DNA from: Prosthecobacter debontii
GTDB taxonomy: Bacteria; Verrucomicrobiota; Verrucomicrobiia; Verrucomicrobiales; Verrucomicrobiaceae
Length of the DNA stretch: 64,000 nucleotides
Assembly (NCBI RefSeq): GCF_900167535.1
Contig: NZ_FUYE01000002.1
Span: 1-64,000 of the forward strand
Reading direction: 5' to 3'
Both the position numbers and the translations under genes were made by a program. Below, piece by piece: positions 27,330 through 37,857 of this stretch (position 1 is the first letter of the stretch; each line of letters starts with the position of its first letter). The notes below the pieces were generated by a model that was not told the DNA's origin, searched no databases, and saw only the letters and a program-made list of their open reading frames with translations.

Positions 27330-29747
27330 TTAGTTAGGCCACAATTTCTTTTTGGAGAGGGCCTGCGTCACGGCGTCAAAGAGAGCCTGACCTCGCAGTC
27401 CCACCGCCAGAAATTCACCTGAATCTCCATCGATGAGAAAGTAGGCTGGAATGCCTCGGATTCCATAACTTCGGCAAAGAGTCGAACGTATGCCCTGCCC
27501 GTCGCAAATCTGCGGCCACGGGATCTTGCGTTCGCGAATGAATGGCGGCAGCTTATTGACGGATTCCTTTTCATCCAAGCTGATGCCTACAATCTCCAGG
27601 CCCTGATTTCCAAACTTCTCGTGTAAGGCCACTAGGTTGGGCAATTCGGCGACACACGGCCCGCACCAGGTGGCCCAAAAATCCAAGAGCACCACTTTAC
27701 CTTTTGATTGCAGCGGCATTTCGACCAGACGCTGGTCTAAAGTTGTTGCTTTAAAAGCAGTCGCAGGTTCGCCCACCAAGGGCAAAACCTGAGCCTTTCG
27801 ATGGGTGACAACCTCACTCAGCCGAAAGGAAGGCTTCGGAGGTTCAGGGGTCTCTTGAACCAGGAGGGGGAGATTGGACTTCCTCCACGTGAACCGATCT
27901 CCTAAAGGAGAGATATCGGTCACTTGATAGCGCACTCCGTTCACCTGAACGGCATCCATGACTCGAAAGTATTCGTCTCGATTGTCATAGCGAGCATCGC
28001 CATCGCTATCCACAAGCAGCACGGGATCGGTTGAAAAGTCGCCATCGCTGTCAGCATCTTTTAAAATGACAGCGGCCTGCTTCCCGCCCATCAACGAAAC
28101 TTCACCGCGGCGGTAATAATCCAAGTGATAAACCACCGAAGGAAAAGCATAGCCACTGGCAGGCGTCGGCCCTGGCCTGGACAAAGCTCTCAAATTGATA
28201 CGGACACGCACGCGTTTATCTCCCAACGGGAGGTCCACCTCCGATGATCCAGAGAATGTGAGGTCAGGGTTCACCCCTTGGTCAGCGACAAACGGTGGAT
28301 CGTCCGTAAAGTCTCCATTCTCATTGGTGTCCAAAAATACCCGTCCCATCTGGGACGGAATGTAATCTACCAATAGAGGCACCTTGATCTTCGCATCCCG
28401 GGGGCCCATTTCCAGCACCCCATAACACGCCTGGGTGATATCGTCCGGCAGGCGCGTCACACTTTCGGGTTTGTTAGGCCCGGTGCGGAGAATCATGGGT
28501 TTATAAGCCCTGGTTTCACGATGAGCCCCCGCAGGCATCAACGTGAGAGTGACCTTCTCGGGATCCAATGGAACTGAAGATGGAGGGGTAACTTCTGGGC
28601 TCATCTTCATGACAGCTACATGCGGCTTCGAAGGTTTTTCCAGAGTCGCCCAATGAAAAGTGAGCATTCCTAAAAATAAAAACAGGAAGATGGCTCCCAC
28701 AATCGATACTGCACGCCAGATGACTGAGCCTAACCAATTAAGACTCGGGGAATTGACTTTGGGGGCCTGAGTAGGCTTAATCTCATCCAAACGTGTGCGC
28801 ATTTCGCTCACGGTTTGGAACCGACGTTCTGGGCTTTTTTCCAAGGCGCGCAGAACAACCTCATCCAACCGCACATCCACCTGCACACAATGGGAAGGTG
28901 GTAGCAGACTCGCACCAGGGAGTTCCCCCGTGAGCATTTCGTAAAGCACCACGCCCAGTGAATAAACATCCGCGCGATGGTCGGTCTTACTCGTGCCTTG
29001 GCGTTGCTCAGGAGCCATGTATTGCGGTGTTCCTCCTGTGAAAGTCACCGCACTGCTTATCGTTAGATCTTTTTGCGTTCCGGCTCGGCTCTGCTCGGTA
29101 TCTGTGGAGTGAATAATCTTGGCAATGCCAAAATCTGCGATCTTCACCTTGCCTTCCTTATTCATCAAAAGGTTCTCGGGCTTGATGTCACGATGCACGA
29201 TGCCATGGTCGTGAGCGTATTGGAGAGCTTCACATACCGGGGGCACGATGGTCAAGGCCTGCTCTGGCGTGATGCGCCCCGCTTGCATTGCCTGCCGCAG
29301 ATTGACTCCGTCCACGTATTCCATCAGCAGATAATAGAAGCCGTTGGTCTCACCGAAGTCATACACCGTCACGATGCTCGGATGTGCCAATTGAGCGAGA
29401 GCTCGGGCTTCCGTGGCAAACCGTTGGGCGAAGGTGCTATCTTTTTCCGATTCAGGTGAAAGCAGTTTGAGCGCCACGTAGCGCCCCAAGGTCTTCTGTT
29501 GGGCTTTGTAAACCACCCCCATCCCACCACGGCCAATCAATTGCAAAATCTCCAACTGAGGGAAATGAGGGGCCAGCTCTTCCGGTGTCAAAAGTGGGCG
29601 TGGCTGCGAGACGGGTTGAGTTGCAGCTTGGCTCCAGTTCATGGCCAAACTCATCAAGCACACAGGGCAGAGTCCATAGCTAGTGGACTCTTGCATGGGT
29701 TCTCCACACTTAGGACAGGCGGTAGGAGATGAAGAGTTGTCGATCAT
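27330..29747 (-). CDS. Transmembrane Ser/Thr protein kinase fused to a TlpA-like thioredoxin domain
   Basis: 805 residues. The N-terminus carries a zinc ribbon (C11xxC14, C27xxC30). A Hanks-type kinase follows, with G72RGGMG, K94, catalytic H185-R186-D187 and D205-F206-G207, all intact. A single membrane helix lies near residues 345-370 (VSIVGAIFLFLFLGMLTFHW). The extracytoplasmic part contains EF-hand-like acidic loops (DTNENGDFTDD, DADSDGDFSTD, DSDGDARYDNRDE). The last ~140 residues are a TlpA/ResA-type thioredoxin with WCGPC (C695, C698) and the cis-Pro loop GIPAYF. It lies 43 bp behind an ECF sigma factor gene. A redox or calcium signal outside could be passed to the kinase, but that is inference. 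Confidence 0.88.
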   Translation of the reverse strand: MIDNSSSPTACPKCGEPMQESTSYGLCPVCLMSLAMNWSQAATQPVSQPRPLLTPEELAPHFPQLEILQLIGRGGMGVVYKAQQKTLGRYVALKLLSPESEKDSTFAQRFATEARALAQLAHPSIVTVYDFGETNGFYYLLMEYVDGVNLRQAMQAGRITPEQALTIVPPVCEALQYAHDHGIVHRDIKPENLLMNKEGKVKIADFGIAKIIHSTDTEQSRAGTQKDLTISSAVTFTGGTPQYMAPEQRQGTSKTDHRADVYSLGVVLYEMLTGELPGASLLPPSHCVQVDVRLDEVVLRALEKSPERRFQTVSEMRTRLDEIKPTQAPKVNSPSLNWLGSVIWRAVSIVGAIFLFLFLGMLTFHWATLEKPSKPHVAVMKMSPEVTPPSSVPLDPEKVTLTLMPAGAHRETRAYKPMILRTGPNKPESVTRLPDDITQACYGVLEMGPRDAKIKVPLLVDYIPSQMGRVFLDTNENGDFTDDPPFVADQGVNPDLTFSGSSEVDLPLGDKRVRVRINLRALSRPGPTPASGYAFPSVVYHLDYYRRGEVSLMGGKQAAVILKDADSDGDFSTDPVLLVDSDGDARYDNRDEYFRVMDAVQVNGVRYQVTDISPLGDRFTWRKSNLPLLVQETPEPPKPSFRLSEVVTHRKAQVLPLVGEPATAFKATTLDQRLVEMPLQSKGKVVLLDFWATWCGPCVAELPNLVALHEKFGNQGLEIVGISLDEKESVNKLPPFIRERKIPWPQICDGQGIRSTLCRSYGIRGIPAYFLIDGDSGEFLAVGLRGQALFDAVTQALSKKKLWPN

Positions 29748-29790
29748 ACCGGATGCCTGACGGATGAGCCTGGAAAGGTTGCCAAAAATT

Positions 29791-30555
29791 TTAACGATTC
29801 CTCAGCGCACTGAAAAGCATTTGTAGCTCTTCTTCGACATCGCTGCCCTCAGGCAGGGTGGAGGCGACCTCCTCACGCACCCAATGACGGAACCTCTGAC
29901 GCAGGCGATAGACCATGGACTTCAGCGAATTCAGGTTCAATCCGAGTTCTTCCGCCAAGGCGGCTTGATTCCCATGCTCCGACTCTCCGGTTAACCAAGG
30001 TTGCAATCGAATAAAGACTTGAGCTTTTCCTTCGGCTTCACTTTCTCGATGCAGCGCCTGCATGGCACGATCCAAGACAGTAAGAGCCCACTGCCGATCA
30101 AAGGCTAGGTCGGGAGAAAGCTGTGATTCATCGGACACCACGAGTGCAGAGGCCTCGTCATCATCGCCACTGAGAGAAATCGCCGCCTGACCCGCACCAC
30201 GACGCAGTCGCTGAGCGGCCTCGTGGCGATGCGCCAAAAAATGTTTGATGGCCCCCAGGAGGTAGGAGCGAAAGCGCCCTTTCACCTTCTCCGCAGTGCG
30301 GATGGCCTGCCCCTCCAGCATGTAGGCAAAGAACTCGTGCGCCACTTCTCGCGCCACCTCAGCCTCACGCCCCTGCCGCCGCAGAAAAGCCTGGACGGGG
30401 GCATAGTAGGCCTCGCATAATTCTCGCAACGCGTCCTGCCCTTCCCTCGAAGACTCCTTGGCCTGGATGACCTGGGTCCAGCGGGTGGTGTGGAAATGAC
30501 CTGCCGCTGGGGGCAGCCCTCCAGCATCAGAAATAGGCGTCATGGGCGTCAGCAT
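29791..30555 (-). CDS. ECF-like RNA polymerase sigma factor
   Basis: 254 residues. The sigma2-like region has FHTTRWTQVIQA followed by LRELCEAYYAPVQAFLRRQG and EVAHEFFAYML; the sigma4-like region is AALAEELGLNLNSLKSMVYRLRQRFRHWVREEV, a helix-turn-helix. This long ECF form with a variable linker is typical of verrucomicrobial and planctomycete sigma factors encoded next to Ser/Thr kinases. The kinase gene follows after 43 bp, so the pair probably forms a signalling unit in which the kinase modifies or responds to the sigma factor. No anti-sigma gene is visible. A second ATG at 30543 is an alternative start. Confidence 0.85.
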   Translation of the reverse strand: MLTPMTPISDAGGLPPAAGHFHTTRWTQVIQAKESSREGQDALRELCEAYYAPVQAFLRRQGREAEVAREVAHEFFAYMLEGQAIRTAEKVKGRFRSYLLGAIKHFLAHRHEAAQRLRRGAGQAAISLSGDDDEASALVVSDESQLSPDLAFDRQWALTVLDRAMQALHRESEAEGKAQVFIRLQPWLTGESEHGNQAALAEELGLNLNSLKSMVYRLRQRFRHWVREEVASTLPEGSDVEEELQMLFSALRNR

Positions 30556-30615
30556 AACGAATGCCTGACGTTCTGACTTGGAAAAGTTGCCGAGGTTTCT
30601 TGAATCAGGTCAAGA

Positions 30616-32499
30616 TCAGGCCGCTACCGCAAGCTCACCCTGCTCATTGAACTCGAGTTCTTTCTCCACCCGCAGATTGTCCACGATGTACATCTGGCGA
30701 TCGGGTGTGTTCTTACCCATGTAAAAGGTGAGGAGTTCCTTGATGCTCTTGTGCTCAGGCATCATGACAGGTTCGAGACGAATCTTCGGCCCAATGAAGT
30801 GCTTAAATTCATCCGGCGAGATTTCCCCCAGACCTTTGAATCGGGTGATTTCAGCACTCTTGCCACAGCGATGGATCGCACGCTGGCGTTCTTCATCGCT
30901 GTAGCAGTAGAAGGTCTCCTTCTTATTGCGCACTCGGAAGAGGGGTGTCTGAAGGATGAAGAGGTGACCTGCGCGGACAATGTCGGGGAAGAATTGTAGA
31001 AAGAAGGTAATCATCAGCAGGCGGATATGCATGCCGTCCACATCGGCATCGGTGGCCAGGATGATCTTTTGGTAACGCAGGTCTTCGATGTTCTCGTCAA
31101 TCTGGAGAGCATTCGCCAGCAGGTAGAACTCCTCATTCTCATACACGATCTTGCGGCTAAGGCCATAGCAGTTCAGCGGCTTACCACGTAGGGAGAAGAC
31201 GGCCTGGGTTTCCACATCGCGGCTCTTCGTGATGGAACCCGAGGCGCTATCACCTTCGGTAATGAAGATGGTGCTCTCCTCACGCCGCTTGTCCTTGGTA
31301 TCGAGGTGGATGCGGCAATCACGCAGCTTTTTGTTATGCACCTTGGCCTTGCGAGCGGACTCACGAGCGGCTTTCTGGATTCCGGAGATCTCTTTGCGCT
31401 CCTTCTCGTTGGCGACGATTTTTTCCTGAAGGGCCTTCGCGGCGTTGGGATTCTTGTGGAGGTAGTTATCCAACTCCTTCACCACCGTGTTGATCACATG
31501 GGTGCGCAGGCTTCGGCCATTCGGCTCCATGTGGGTGGAGCCGAGCTTAGTCTTCGTCTGAGACTCGAAGACGGGCTCCTGCACTTTCACAGAAACGGCC
31601 GCGATGATGCCAGTGCGAACGTCGTTGGGTTCATACTGCTTTTTGAAAAACTCCCGGCACTCCTGGACGATCGCCTCGCGGAAGGCGGCCATGTGCGTGC
31701 CCCCCTGGGTGGTGTGCTGACCATTGACGAAGGTGTAGAACTCCTCGCCATAACCTGTGCCGTGGGTAAAGGCCACTTCCACATCGGTGCCATCGAGATG
31801 GATCACCGGGTATTGAGGCTCTTCCGTCAGTTTAGCCGCGATCAGATCCCGCAGACCGTCTTTGGACTTAAAGGTCTCTCCATTCAACTTCAGGGTCAGC
31901 CCGGGATTCAGCCAGGCGTAATAGCGCAGCATCTCGCGGACGTAGTCCAATTTATAATGCACGTGGCTGGTGAAGCTCTCCGGGTCGGGACGAAAGGAGA
32001 TGCAGGTGCCATCCGCCTCGTCGGAAGCCTGCGGGCTCTTCATGTCTTTTTTCACGATTCCCTGGCTGAACTCCATGGCCCGGGTCTGCTGGCTGCGGAA
32101 AGCCTGGATGCGGAAATGACTGCTCAACGCGTTCACGGCTTTGATACCGACGCCGTTGAGACCCACGGAGCGCTTGAACACCTCGCTATCATACTTCGCC
32201 CCGGTATTGATTTGCGCACAGCACTCCATCAACTTCCCGAGGGGGATACCGCGTCCATAGTCACGCACCGTTGCCTGATGATCTTCCGTGATGGTGACCT
32301 CGATCACCTTGCCATACCCCATCACGTGTTCATCGATGCAGTTATCGATGACCTCCTTCAACAAGACGTAGATGCCATCCTCAGGCTGAGAGCCGTCCCC
32401 CAGCTTCCCGATGTACATCCCCGGACGGAGGCGGATGTGCTCACGCCAGTCGAGGGACCGAATGCTGTCTTCCGTGTAATTATGAGCTGGGGTGGCCAT
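30616..32499 (-). CDS. parE: DNA topoisomerase IV/gyrase-type subunit B
   Basis: 627 residues with the order GHKL ATPase, transducer and Toprim. The ATPase shows [24 protein letters not shown] (catalytic Glu), DYGRGIP and [13 protein letters not shown]. The Toprim domain begins [17 protein letters not shown] and has DVDGMHIR as the DxD motif, and the end is typical of GyrB/ParE. The [13 protein letters not shown] variant in place of EGDSAGG-AKxGRD is one I associate with Bacteroidota-type ParE, so topoisomerase IV is favoured over gyrase. The partner A subunit is not in the window. The sigma/kinase pair follows on the same strand after 60 bp, probably without functional connection. Confidence 0.88.
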   Translation of the reverse strand: MATPAHNYTEDSIRSLDWREHIRLRPGMYIGKLGDGSQPEDGIYVLLKEVIDNCIDEHVMGYGKVIEVTITEDHQATVRDYGRGIPLGKLMECCAQINTGAKYDSEVFKRSVGLNGVGIKAVNALSSHFRIQAFRSQQTRAMEFSQGIVKKDMKSPQASDEADGTCISFRPDPESFTSHVHYKLDYVREMLRYYAWLNPGLTLKLNGETFKSKDGLRDLIAAKLTEEPQYPVIHLDGTDVEVAFTHGTGYGEEFYTFVNGQHTTQGGTHMAAFREAIVQECREFFKKQYEPNDVRTGIIAAVSVKVQEPVFESQTKTKLGSTHMEPNGRSLRTHVINTVVKELDNYLHKNPNAAKALQEKIVANEKERKEISGIQKAARESARKAKVHNKKLRDCRIHLDTKDKRREESTIFITEGDSASGSITKSRDVETQAVFSLRGKPLNCYGLSRKIVYENEEFYLLANALQIDENIEDLRYQKIILATDADVDGMHIRLLMITFFLQFFPDIVRAGHLFILQTPLFRVRNKKETFYCYSDEERQRAIHRCGKSAEITRFKGLGEISPDEFKHFIGPKIRLEPVMMPEHKSIKELLTFYMGKNTPDRQMYIVDNLRVEKELEFNEQGELAVAA

Positions 32500-32780
32500 G
32501 AGATCGAGACGAGAAAAGGATTTTAAAAAGACGTGCTTACCTCTTGGTAGGGCAGATTAGCGGAGCGTCAAGGCTGGGGGGAAGCCTACTCTCAGCAGGA
32601 TTGCCTTTTTATTGCAGAAGGCATGATTTGGACGGGACGACCCGAGACCAATAGCATCAAAAACCCCTTTCGTGCAGGATGCGGCACCCCTTGGAAACAC
32701 CGATATTCCAAAAAAGTTTAATTTCCTCTAGCGCATCGCTGATATTTTATATAAATTTACATAACAGTTACAAATATCAT

Positions 32781-33608
32781 ATGGCGTTCTCTTTCTCGTT
32801 TTTTGCTCCACCGAGCACCGGGGATCTCTACCCGGTGACGGCTGAGAACGAGCAGGCTTCTGAAGAGCCAAAAGCCCCTGTAACTGCCCCCACGGTGATT
32901 GACTGGACACAGTATGAAGAGCTGTTGGGATTGATGGAGCAGCCGACTTCTGCTGCCGTGCAGGAGCCAGAGTTACCCCTCTCCCAACCACCAGCACCAC
33001 TCACAGCAGGTCTCGCCGCTCTGGCCGTTCAGCAAAGCACCGCAGAGCCCCTCGCAATGGCCCCTCCCTCAAGGAAATTAGGCAGCCTGACACCGGGCCC
33101 CGCCATTGCCGCCAGCCTTGCTTTAGCGGCCCAGGCCTCGGGCCCCGTCCACCCGCCTCCACAGGCCCTCACTTCGACACCTTCCCCCTCGACCTCAACG
33201 CCATTCAACCATCTCCACGGCCTGCAAAGCCATGAGTTGGCCCAACTGCGCTTGGATCTGGAAAGGGAGATCGAACAAGTGCGTCAGGATCTTTTCGGCG
33301 CAGCTATGGGGGTCAGTGCCTTGAAAGACAGGATCGATGGCTTGGAATCCCACGTCGCCAAATCACCTGCACAAGATCCTGGACTCACGTCTGGTGAGAT
33401 TGAGCGGCTGGTGAAAGCTTGGCTCAATGCGCACCTCCCCTCGCATCTGAAGGAGCCGGTCAAAAAGACTCTCGATCAGGCTCTGCAAGAGACCATTAAC
33501 ACTTTGAGCAGCAGCGAATTTTTCCGCCTCCCCGTGCGCTGCCCAGGTTTCTCCCCCGACTCTCTACTCTCCCAAGCTCCTCAGGTCATCTCCTCTTCCC
33601 GCTCATGA
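32781..33608 (+). CDS. Pro/Ala-rich protein coupled to a hybrid histidine kinase, unknown
   Basis: About 275 residues. The N-terminus MAFSFSFFAPPSTGD is hydrophobic but short. Residues ~20-160 are low complexity (many P, A, S, T), and residues ~165-250 are predicted helical or coiled coil (ELAQLRLDLEREIEQVRQDLFG). I recognise no domain. The ATG at 32781 follows an AT-rich stretch with possible promoter elements; an upstream ATG at 32679 lies in sequence that does not look coding. The stop overlaps the start of the histidine-kinase gene (ATGA), so the two are translationally coupled and probably act together, for example as a scaffold or localisation partner. The 281 bp before it, back to the parE-like gene, hold no other gene. 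Confidence 0.6.
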   Translation: MAFSFSFFAPPSTGDLYPVTAENEQASEEPKAPVTAPTVIDWTQYEELLGLMEQPTSAAVQEPELPLSQPPAPLTAGLAALAVQQSTAEPLAMAPPSRKLGSLTPGPAIAASLALAAQASGPVHPPPQALTSTPSPSTSTPFNHLHGLQSHELAQLRLDLEREIEQVRQDLFGAAMGVSALKDRIDGLESHVAKSPAQDPGLTSGEIERLVKAWLNAHLPSHLKEPVKKTLDQALQETINTLSSSEFFRLPVRCPGFSPDSLLSQAPQVISSSRS

Positions 33609-35587
33609 ACTCCCTGCGACTCCGATTTTTGCTGCCGCTTATGCTCTTCGGCTTTTTGCCGGCGATTGGTGCAGCCCGCCTGATGGGCCATCCTTTAGAA
33701 TGGTTCTTCGGCACTGAAGGCGTCCTGCTAGGCGGCGGCGTCTTCTTAGCTGGCTATCTTCTCAGCGGTTGGGTTTTAAAACCTGTCGCGGCTGTAATGA
33801 ATGCCACCGCCTCCGTCCTGCGTGGTGTACCTCCATCCAAAGAAGTGGCCCAATGGCTGCCAGCCGACTTCTGGAAACTGCGCTGCGACATCAACATGCT
33901 TTTTGCTAAGCATCGCCAGTCTCTCAATGCTGCGGAGAGCCACGCCTGTCAGACGGCCCAGCGCCTGCTGAATGCCGAGCGTCTGCTGAGGGAAGCCTTC
34001 ACTGCCCTGCAAGGCATCTTTGCCGCCAGTGATGAAGGGGTGGCCGTGGTGGACTCCCAAGGCACCATCATTGCGTCCAACACCAAACTGGATGAATTCC
34101 TCGGCAAGCCGCTGGAAGAGCTGGGAGGACGGGACTCGGATACTCTGCTCAAAGCCGTGGCGTCCCGGTTTGCTGAGAGTGAACAAATGACTCAGTGGAT
34201 GAAGCGTTGCATCCAAGACTCGCGTGCCACCGACCGGATCGAGGCTGATTTGGCAGGTCGTGATGGTCGCAGCTTTAGCATCCGCACAGCGCCGATGCAG
34301 ACGGACACGGGTGAAGTCATCGGTCGCCTCTGGATGGTGCGGGATTGCACGCAGATGCGCGGTCTCCAGCAGCAGCTACGCGAATCACAAAAGCTCGGCA
34401 CCTTGGGGCAACTTGCGGGCGGCATCGCTCACGACTTCAACAACATGCTGACTGCCATCCGCGGGAACCTGACCTTGGCTGAACTGCAACCCGCTAGCAA
34501 TCAGAGCCAAGTGCGCGAAAAACTGCAATGCGCCAACCAAGCGACCCAACGCGCCGCAGATTTGGTGAAAAGCTTGTTAGGCTACTCGCGCCGCAGTTCG
34601 GGGAACAGCCTGCGTAAGGTCACCAATGTGAAGAAGTTACTCGCAGAGGTACAGACTCTGCTCAAACACAGCGTGGATCCTCGCGTGGAAATCCGCATGC
34701 GTGCCGGCATGGACGCCTCCTTCGTCGTGTCTGACCCAACCCAGCTTGAGCAAGTGGTGCTGAATCTTTGCCTAAACGCCCGTGATGCTCTGCCCGAGGA
34801 TCATGGCATCATCGAAATCGGTATCGAGAACGTGACCCATCGTAATCCTGGTGGTGACGGAGCTCCCGCGGAGTTTGCCATGATCGTCGTGCGTGACAAT
34901 GGCAACGGCATTCCCGAGGAATCCCGCGGCCGCATCTTCGAGCCTTTCTTTACCACGAAGCGGGATGGCAAAGGCACCGGTCTGGGATTGAGCATGGCTC
35001 AAGACATCGTCCGTGAACATGGAGGCTGGATCGAGTTCGACAGCGTTGTCGGCCAGGGCACTGAATTCCGAATTTTCCTGCCCCGCACGGCTGACCCTGA
35101 GAATGTCGAAGACGAACCTAACTACGAACAGCCACAGACCGTCAATACGCCGGTCAACATTCGGGGCCATGTCTTAGTGGTGGATGATGAAGCACCTGTG
35201 CGTTCCATTGCGGTGAATATGCTCACCTTCCTCGGCTATCGGGTCTCAGAAGCAAGCGATGGCCAGCAGGCACTCAACATCGTGTTGAATGGTCCCGATA
35301 AAGTGGATGTCATGCTGCTGGACATTTACATGCCGAAACTGAGCGGGCGTGACACCTTCAAGCAACTGCGTGCTGCAGGCAATGATATCCCCGTCGTGGT
35401 ATGCAGCGGTTTCGTGATTGATCCCGATGAGTTCGTCGTCCTCGGTGAGGGCCGCAATCCTCCGGTGGACATCATGCTAAAGCCTTACTCACTCGATGGA
35501 CTGAGCAAATCCATGGCAAAGGCCATCAAGACCGCTCACTCCCCCGAAGATTTTGCCCGCGAAATGACTCCCGTGATGCCTGCTTAA
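33605..35587 (+). CDS. Hybrid sensor histidine kinase with receiver domain
   Basis: 660 residues. Two membrane helices lie near the N-terminus ([19 protein letters not shown] and [19 protein letters not shown]) with almost no periplasmic loop, followed by a coiled-coil stretch and a PAS domain ([25 protein letters not shown]). HisKA carries the phospho-accepting H276 in [11 protein letters not shown]. HATPase_c has [20 protein letters not shown] and [12 protein letters not shown]. The C-terminal receiver has [10 protein letters not shown] and the acceptor D573 in [12 protein letters not shown]. The kinase class (HDFNN) is common in systems without a dedicated DNA-binding regulator. It is coupled to the preceding gene and followed by a strong terminator. 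Confidence 0.93.
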   Translation: MNSLRLRFLLPLMLFGFLPAIGAARLMGHPLEWFFGTEGVLLGGGVFLAGYLLSGWVLKPVAAVMNATASVLRGVPPSKEVAQWLPADFWKLRCDINMLFAKHRQSLNAAESHACQTAQRLLNAERLLREAFTALQGIFAASDEGVAVVDSQGTIIASNTKLDEFLGKPLEELGGRDSDTLLKAVASRFAESEQMTQWMKRCIQDSRATDRIEADLAGRDGRSFSIRTAPMQTDTGEVIGRLWMVRDCTQMRGLQQQLRESQKLGTLGQLAGGIAHDFNNMLTAIRGNLTLAELQPASNQSQVREKLQCANQATQRAADLVKSLLGYSRRSSGNSLRKVTNVKKLLAEVQTLLKHSVDPRVEIRMRAGMDASFVVSDPTQLEQVVLNLCLNARDALPEDHGIIEIGIENVTHRNPGGDGAPAEFAMIVVRDNGNGIPEESRGRIFEPFFTTKRDGKGTGLGLSMAQDIVREHGGWIEFDSVVGQGTEFRIFLPRTADPENVEDEPNYEQPQTVNTPVNIRGHVLVVDDEAPVRSIAVNMLTFLGYRVSEASDGQQALNIVLNGPDKVDVMLLDIYMPKLSGRDTFKQLRAAGNDIPVVVCSGFVIDPDEFVVLGEGRNPPVDIMLKPYSLDGLSKSMAKAIKTAHSPEDFAREMTPVMPA

Positions 35588-35607
35588 TCAGCTCATCAAG
35601 ACACACG

Positions 35608-35645
35608 AAGGCGCAAAGGATACATTCCTTTGCGCCTTTGTATTT
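35608..35645. terminator. Bidirectional terminator behind the histidine kinase
   Basis: Perfect 12-bp arms AAGGCGCAAAGG and CCTTTGCGCCTT with a 7-base loop, followed by TTGTATTTT. It lies between the kinase stop and the converging TonB-receptor stop and can serve both. Confidence 0.85.
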
Positions 35646-35658
35646 TAACGCTGAGCGG

Positions 35659-37713
35659 TTAAAACCGATACGTCACCCGGAAGCGGAACATGCGGGGCTC
35701 CACGGGATGCAAATGCACATCATTCACAGGAGCCACTTCGTTACGCAGCTGACTCTCGTAGTAGTATTCGATGTCGTTATCCGCCCGATTGAGCAGGTTC
35801 AGGCAATCCACCGCCGCTTCCCAGTTTTTGCGACGATAGCCGACGGTTGCATTGATCATGAGGCTCTCGCGGCCTTCGATTTGACCCGTCTCTTCGAGGG
35901 GGCGCCCGGTGAAGACACGAATACGCATTCCGGCGAACCAGCCATCGTCTCGGCCCTGAGCACCGAGCATAAAACCGCCGCTGAACATCACTGGCACACT
36001 GTTGGGGATACGGTCCGCGTTTCCACTGTCTTGGAGACGCGCATAAGTCAGCGCCAGCTCCGCATCCGCACTGAACCAGTGGTTAGGCCGCCAGTAAGTG
36101 GCCAACTCAACACCATAACGCTCCGAACCAGGGCCAGGTTCATTGGTGCCCGCATCCCCCACGTAAATCAGCTCGCTATCGCTTTGCAGCCAAAACAGAG
36201 CCAGCGTGGTGGTCAGGGTCGGGATCGTTTGGGTGCGCAGCCCGATTTCAGCCCCCATTGTGCGAACCAGAGGATCGGCTTGCATGGAACGTGCGGTCAC
36301 GCCACGGGCATCGTTGCTGTGGAAACCCGTGCCGAAGTTCAGATAGAGCTCCGTTTCATGCCAGGGGCCGAAGATCGCGCTGAATTTGGGACTGATGATC
36401 CCGGCCCACTCCGCATCTTCCCCTGCCACGGTGCTTTCCAGGGAGTCGAAATAATACAGGTCTCCGCGCAGACCCACGACCGTGCGGAACCAGGAAGTCC
36501 AACGATTGACCATCTCGCCATAAAGCCCCGCACTGCCCTCCCAAATATCATCACGACGTGTCGTGGCTAAACGACTGCGATTACGTGTGGTGTAAAGGCC
36601 GATGCCATCGATCAAATCATGCCTCGTCTGGAAACCTAGTGTTAGGTCGGAATCGATGCCCAAGATCTTCCGGTCTTCCCAAGTGCGGGAGAGTTGGCCA
36701 CCGAAAATCCAGCGTTCCTCCACTTGCTCAAACTGGTCCCCCTGCGGGCCACTGGTGAAGTAGGTGAAGTTAGAAAACAGATCGAGTGAGTAGTAGATGC
36801 CATAGACATTTGCCCGCGTGACCACGTCATCATCACGATGCTCATAGGCAATGTTGAGGCTGTAACGCTGACTCTCGCCACCCGCCGTATCATCGAGCGT
36901 GGAGTAACGATCCAAGAGACCGCTGCTCATCGCACGCTGGGGGATCTGATCAGTGCTGGTCCAGGTGCCACGATACCCCATGAAAGTGATGGAGAACTTG
37001 TTATCTTCATCCCCGGCGAAGTAACGCAGGAGGCCATTCCACCGATTGAACTCCTCCGGCTGCTGCCACGGGCCATCGTAGTAGTTGTATTCCAAACCAT
37101 ACGTGAGCCCCTGCTGGACAGAACCTTGCTCACTTGCACTGATGGGTAAAGAACCCGCAATCAGAGCGCGATAATAATTGTATTCTCCAAACTCCAGGCG
37201 CACGAGGTTCTCGGGCATCATATCCCAAAGCAGGAAGTTGGCACTGCCCGCCGTTGAGAGATCTCCATCCGCAGCCGTGTAAGTGCCCTTGGCGTAGTCG
37301 ATGGATTGCACCAGTTCAGGGATCACCGGGTTGATGTCCGTGTAGCCCTGACCATGAGCATGGGTGCGCATGTTGAGCGGCATGCCATCCAGACTGATGG
37401 AAAAGTCCGTGCCGTGATCCAGATTGAATCCACGCAGGAAATACTGGTTAGCTTTACCCCCGCCCGCATGCTGGGTGATGATGACCCCGGGAATGGTTTC
37501 CAGGATTTCCCCACGACGCATCAGCGGGCGGGACAGGAAGTCCTCCTGAGTGGCGTGTCCTTTGGACGCACCATCGGTGGTGCCGAGCAGGTTGCTGGCT
37601 TTACCTTCCACCAACACTTCAGGCAGTGTTTCTAGATCTTGAGGTCTTTCGGCCTCTTGAGCGGCCAAGCTGCCTGCCAACAGGCAGGGAATGAATAAGC
37701 GGGAGAGTGACAT
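35659..37713 (-). CDS. TonB-dependent outer-membrane receptor (substrate unknown)
   Basis: 684 residues with a signal peptide (SRLFIPCLLAGSLAAQ). The plug domain contains LPEVLVEGKA, ILETIPGVIITQHAGGGKANQYFLRGFNLDHGTDFSI and SIDYAKGTYTAADGDLSTAGSANF; the rest is a 22-strand-type barrel with many aromatic and acidic turns, ending in the typical C-terminal F (RFRVTYRF). A His/Gly-rich stretch in the plug (HAGGG, THAHGQG) could contact a metal, but this is speculative. A 141-residue membrane-anchored protein gene lies 145 bp upstream on the same strand. No ligand can be assigned. Confidence 0.88.
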   Translation of the reverse strand: MSLSRLFIPCLLAGSLAAQEAERPQDLETLPEVLVEGKASNLLGTTDGASKGHATQEDFLSRPLMRRGEILETIPGVIITQHAGGGKANQYFLRGFNLDHGTDFSISLDGMPLNMRTHAHGQGYTDINPVIPELVQSIDYAKGTYTAADGDLSTAGSANFLLWDMMPENLVRLEFGEYNYYRALIAGSLPISASEQGSVQQGLTYGLEYNYYDGPWQQPEEFNRWNGLLRYFAGDEDNKFSITFMGYRGTWTSTDQIPQRAMSSGLLDRYSTLDDTAGGESQRYSLNIAYEHRDDDVVTRANVYGIYYSLDLFSNFTYFTSGPQGDQFEQVEERWIFGGQLSRTWEDRKILGIDSDLTLGFQTRHDLIDGIGLYTTRNRSRLATTRRDDIWEGSAGLYGEMVNRWTSWFRTVVGLRGDLYYFDSLESTVAGEDAEWAGIISPKFSAIFGPWHETELYLNFGTGFHSNDARGVTARSMQADPLVRTMGAEIGLRTQTIPTLTTTLALFWLQSDSELIYVGDAGTNEPGPGSERYGVELATYWRPNHWFSADAELALTYARLQDSGNADRIPNSVPVMFSGGFMLGAQGRDDGWFAGMRIRVFTGRPLEETGQIEGRESLMINATVGYRRKNWEAAVDCLNLLNRADNDIEYYYESQLRNEVAPVNDVHLHPVEPRMFRFRVTYRF

Positions 37714-37815
37714 GAATGAATAACAAAAAGAGTGACATGAATGTAGAGTGACCTGCCCGCGACACAGCGGAGCAAGTCAAAGGTTGGAGTCACGGACATG
37801 CACGGCCTGTCGTCC

Positions 37816-37832
37816 GAGGTTTTAAAAACCTC
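37816..37832. promoter_or_regulatory. Short palindrome upstream of the TonB receptor
   Basis: Eight-base arms GAGGTTTT and AAAACCTC around one base, about 110 bp before the TonB-receptor start and 26 bp after the end of the upstream gene. It could be an operator or a weak terminator. Confidence 0.25.
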
Positions 37833-37857
37833 CGCAGGTCAGCGAGTATCCGTCAAT

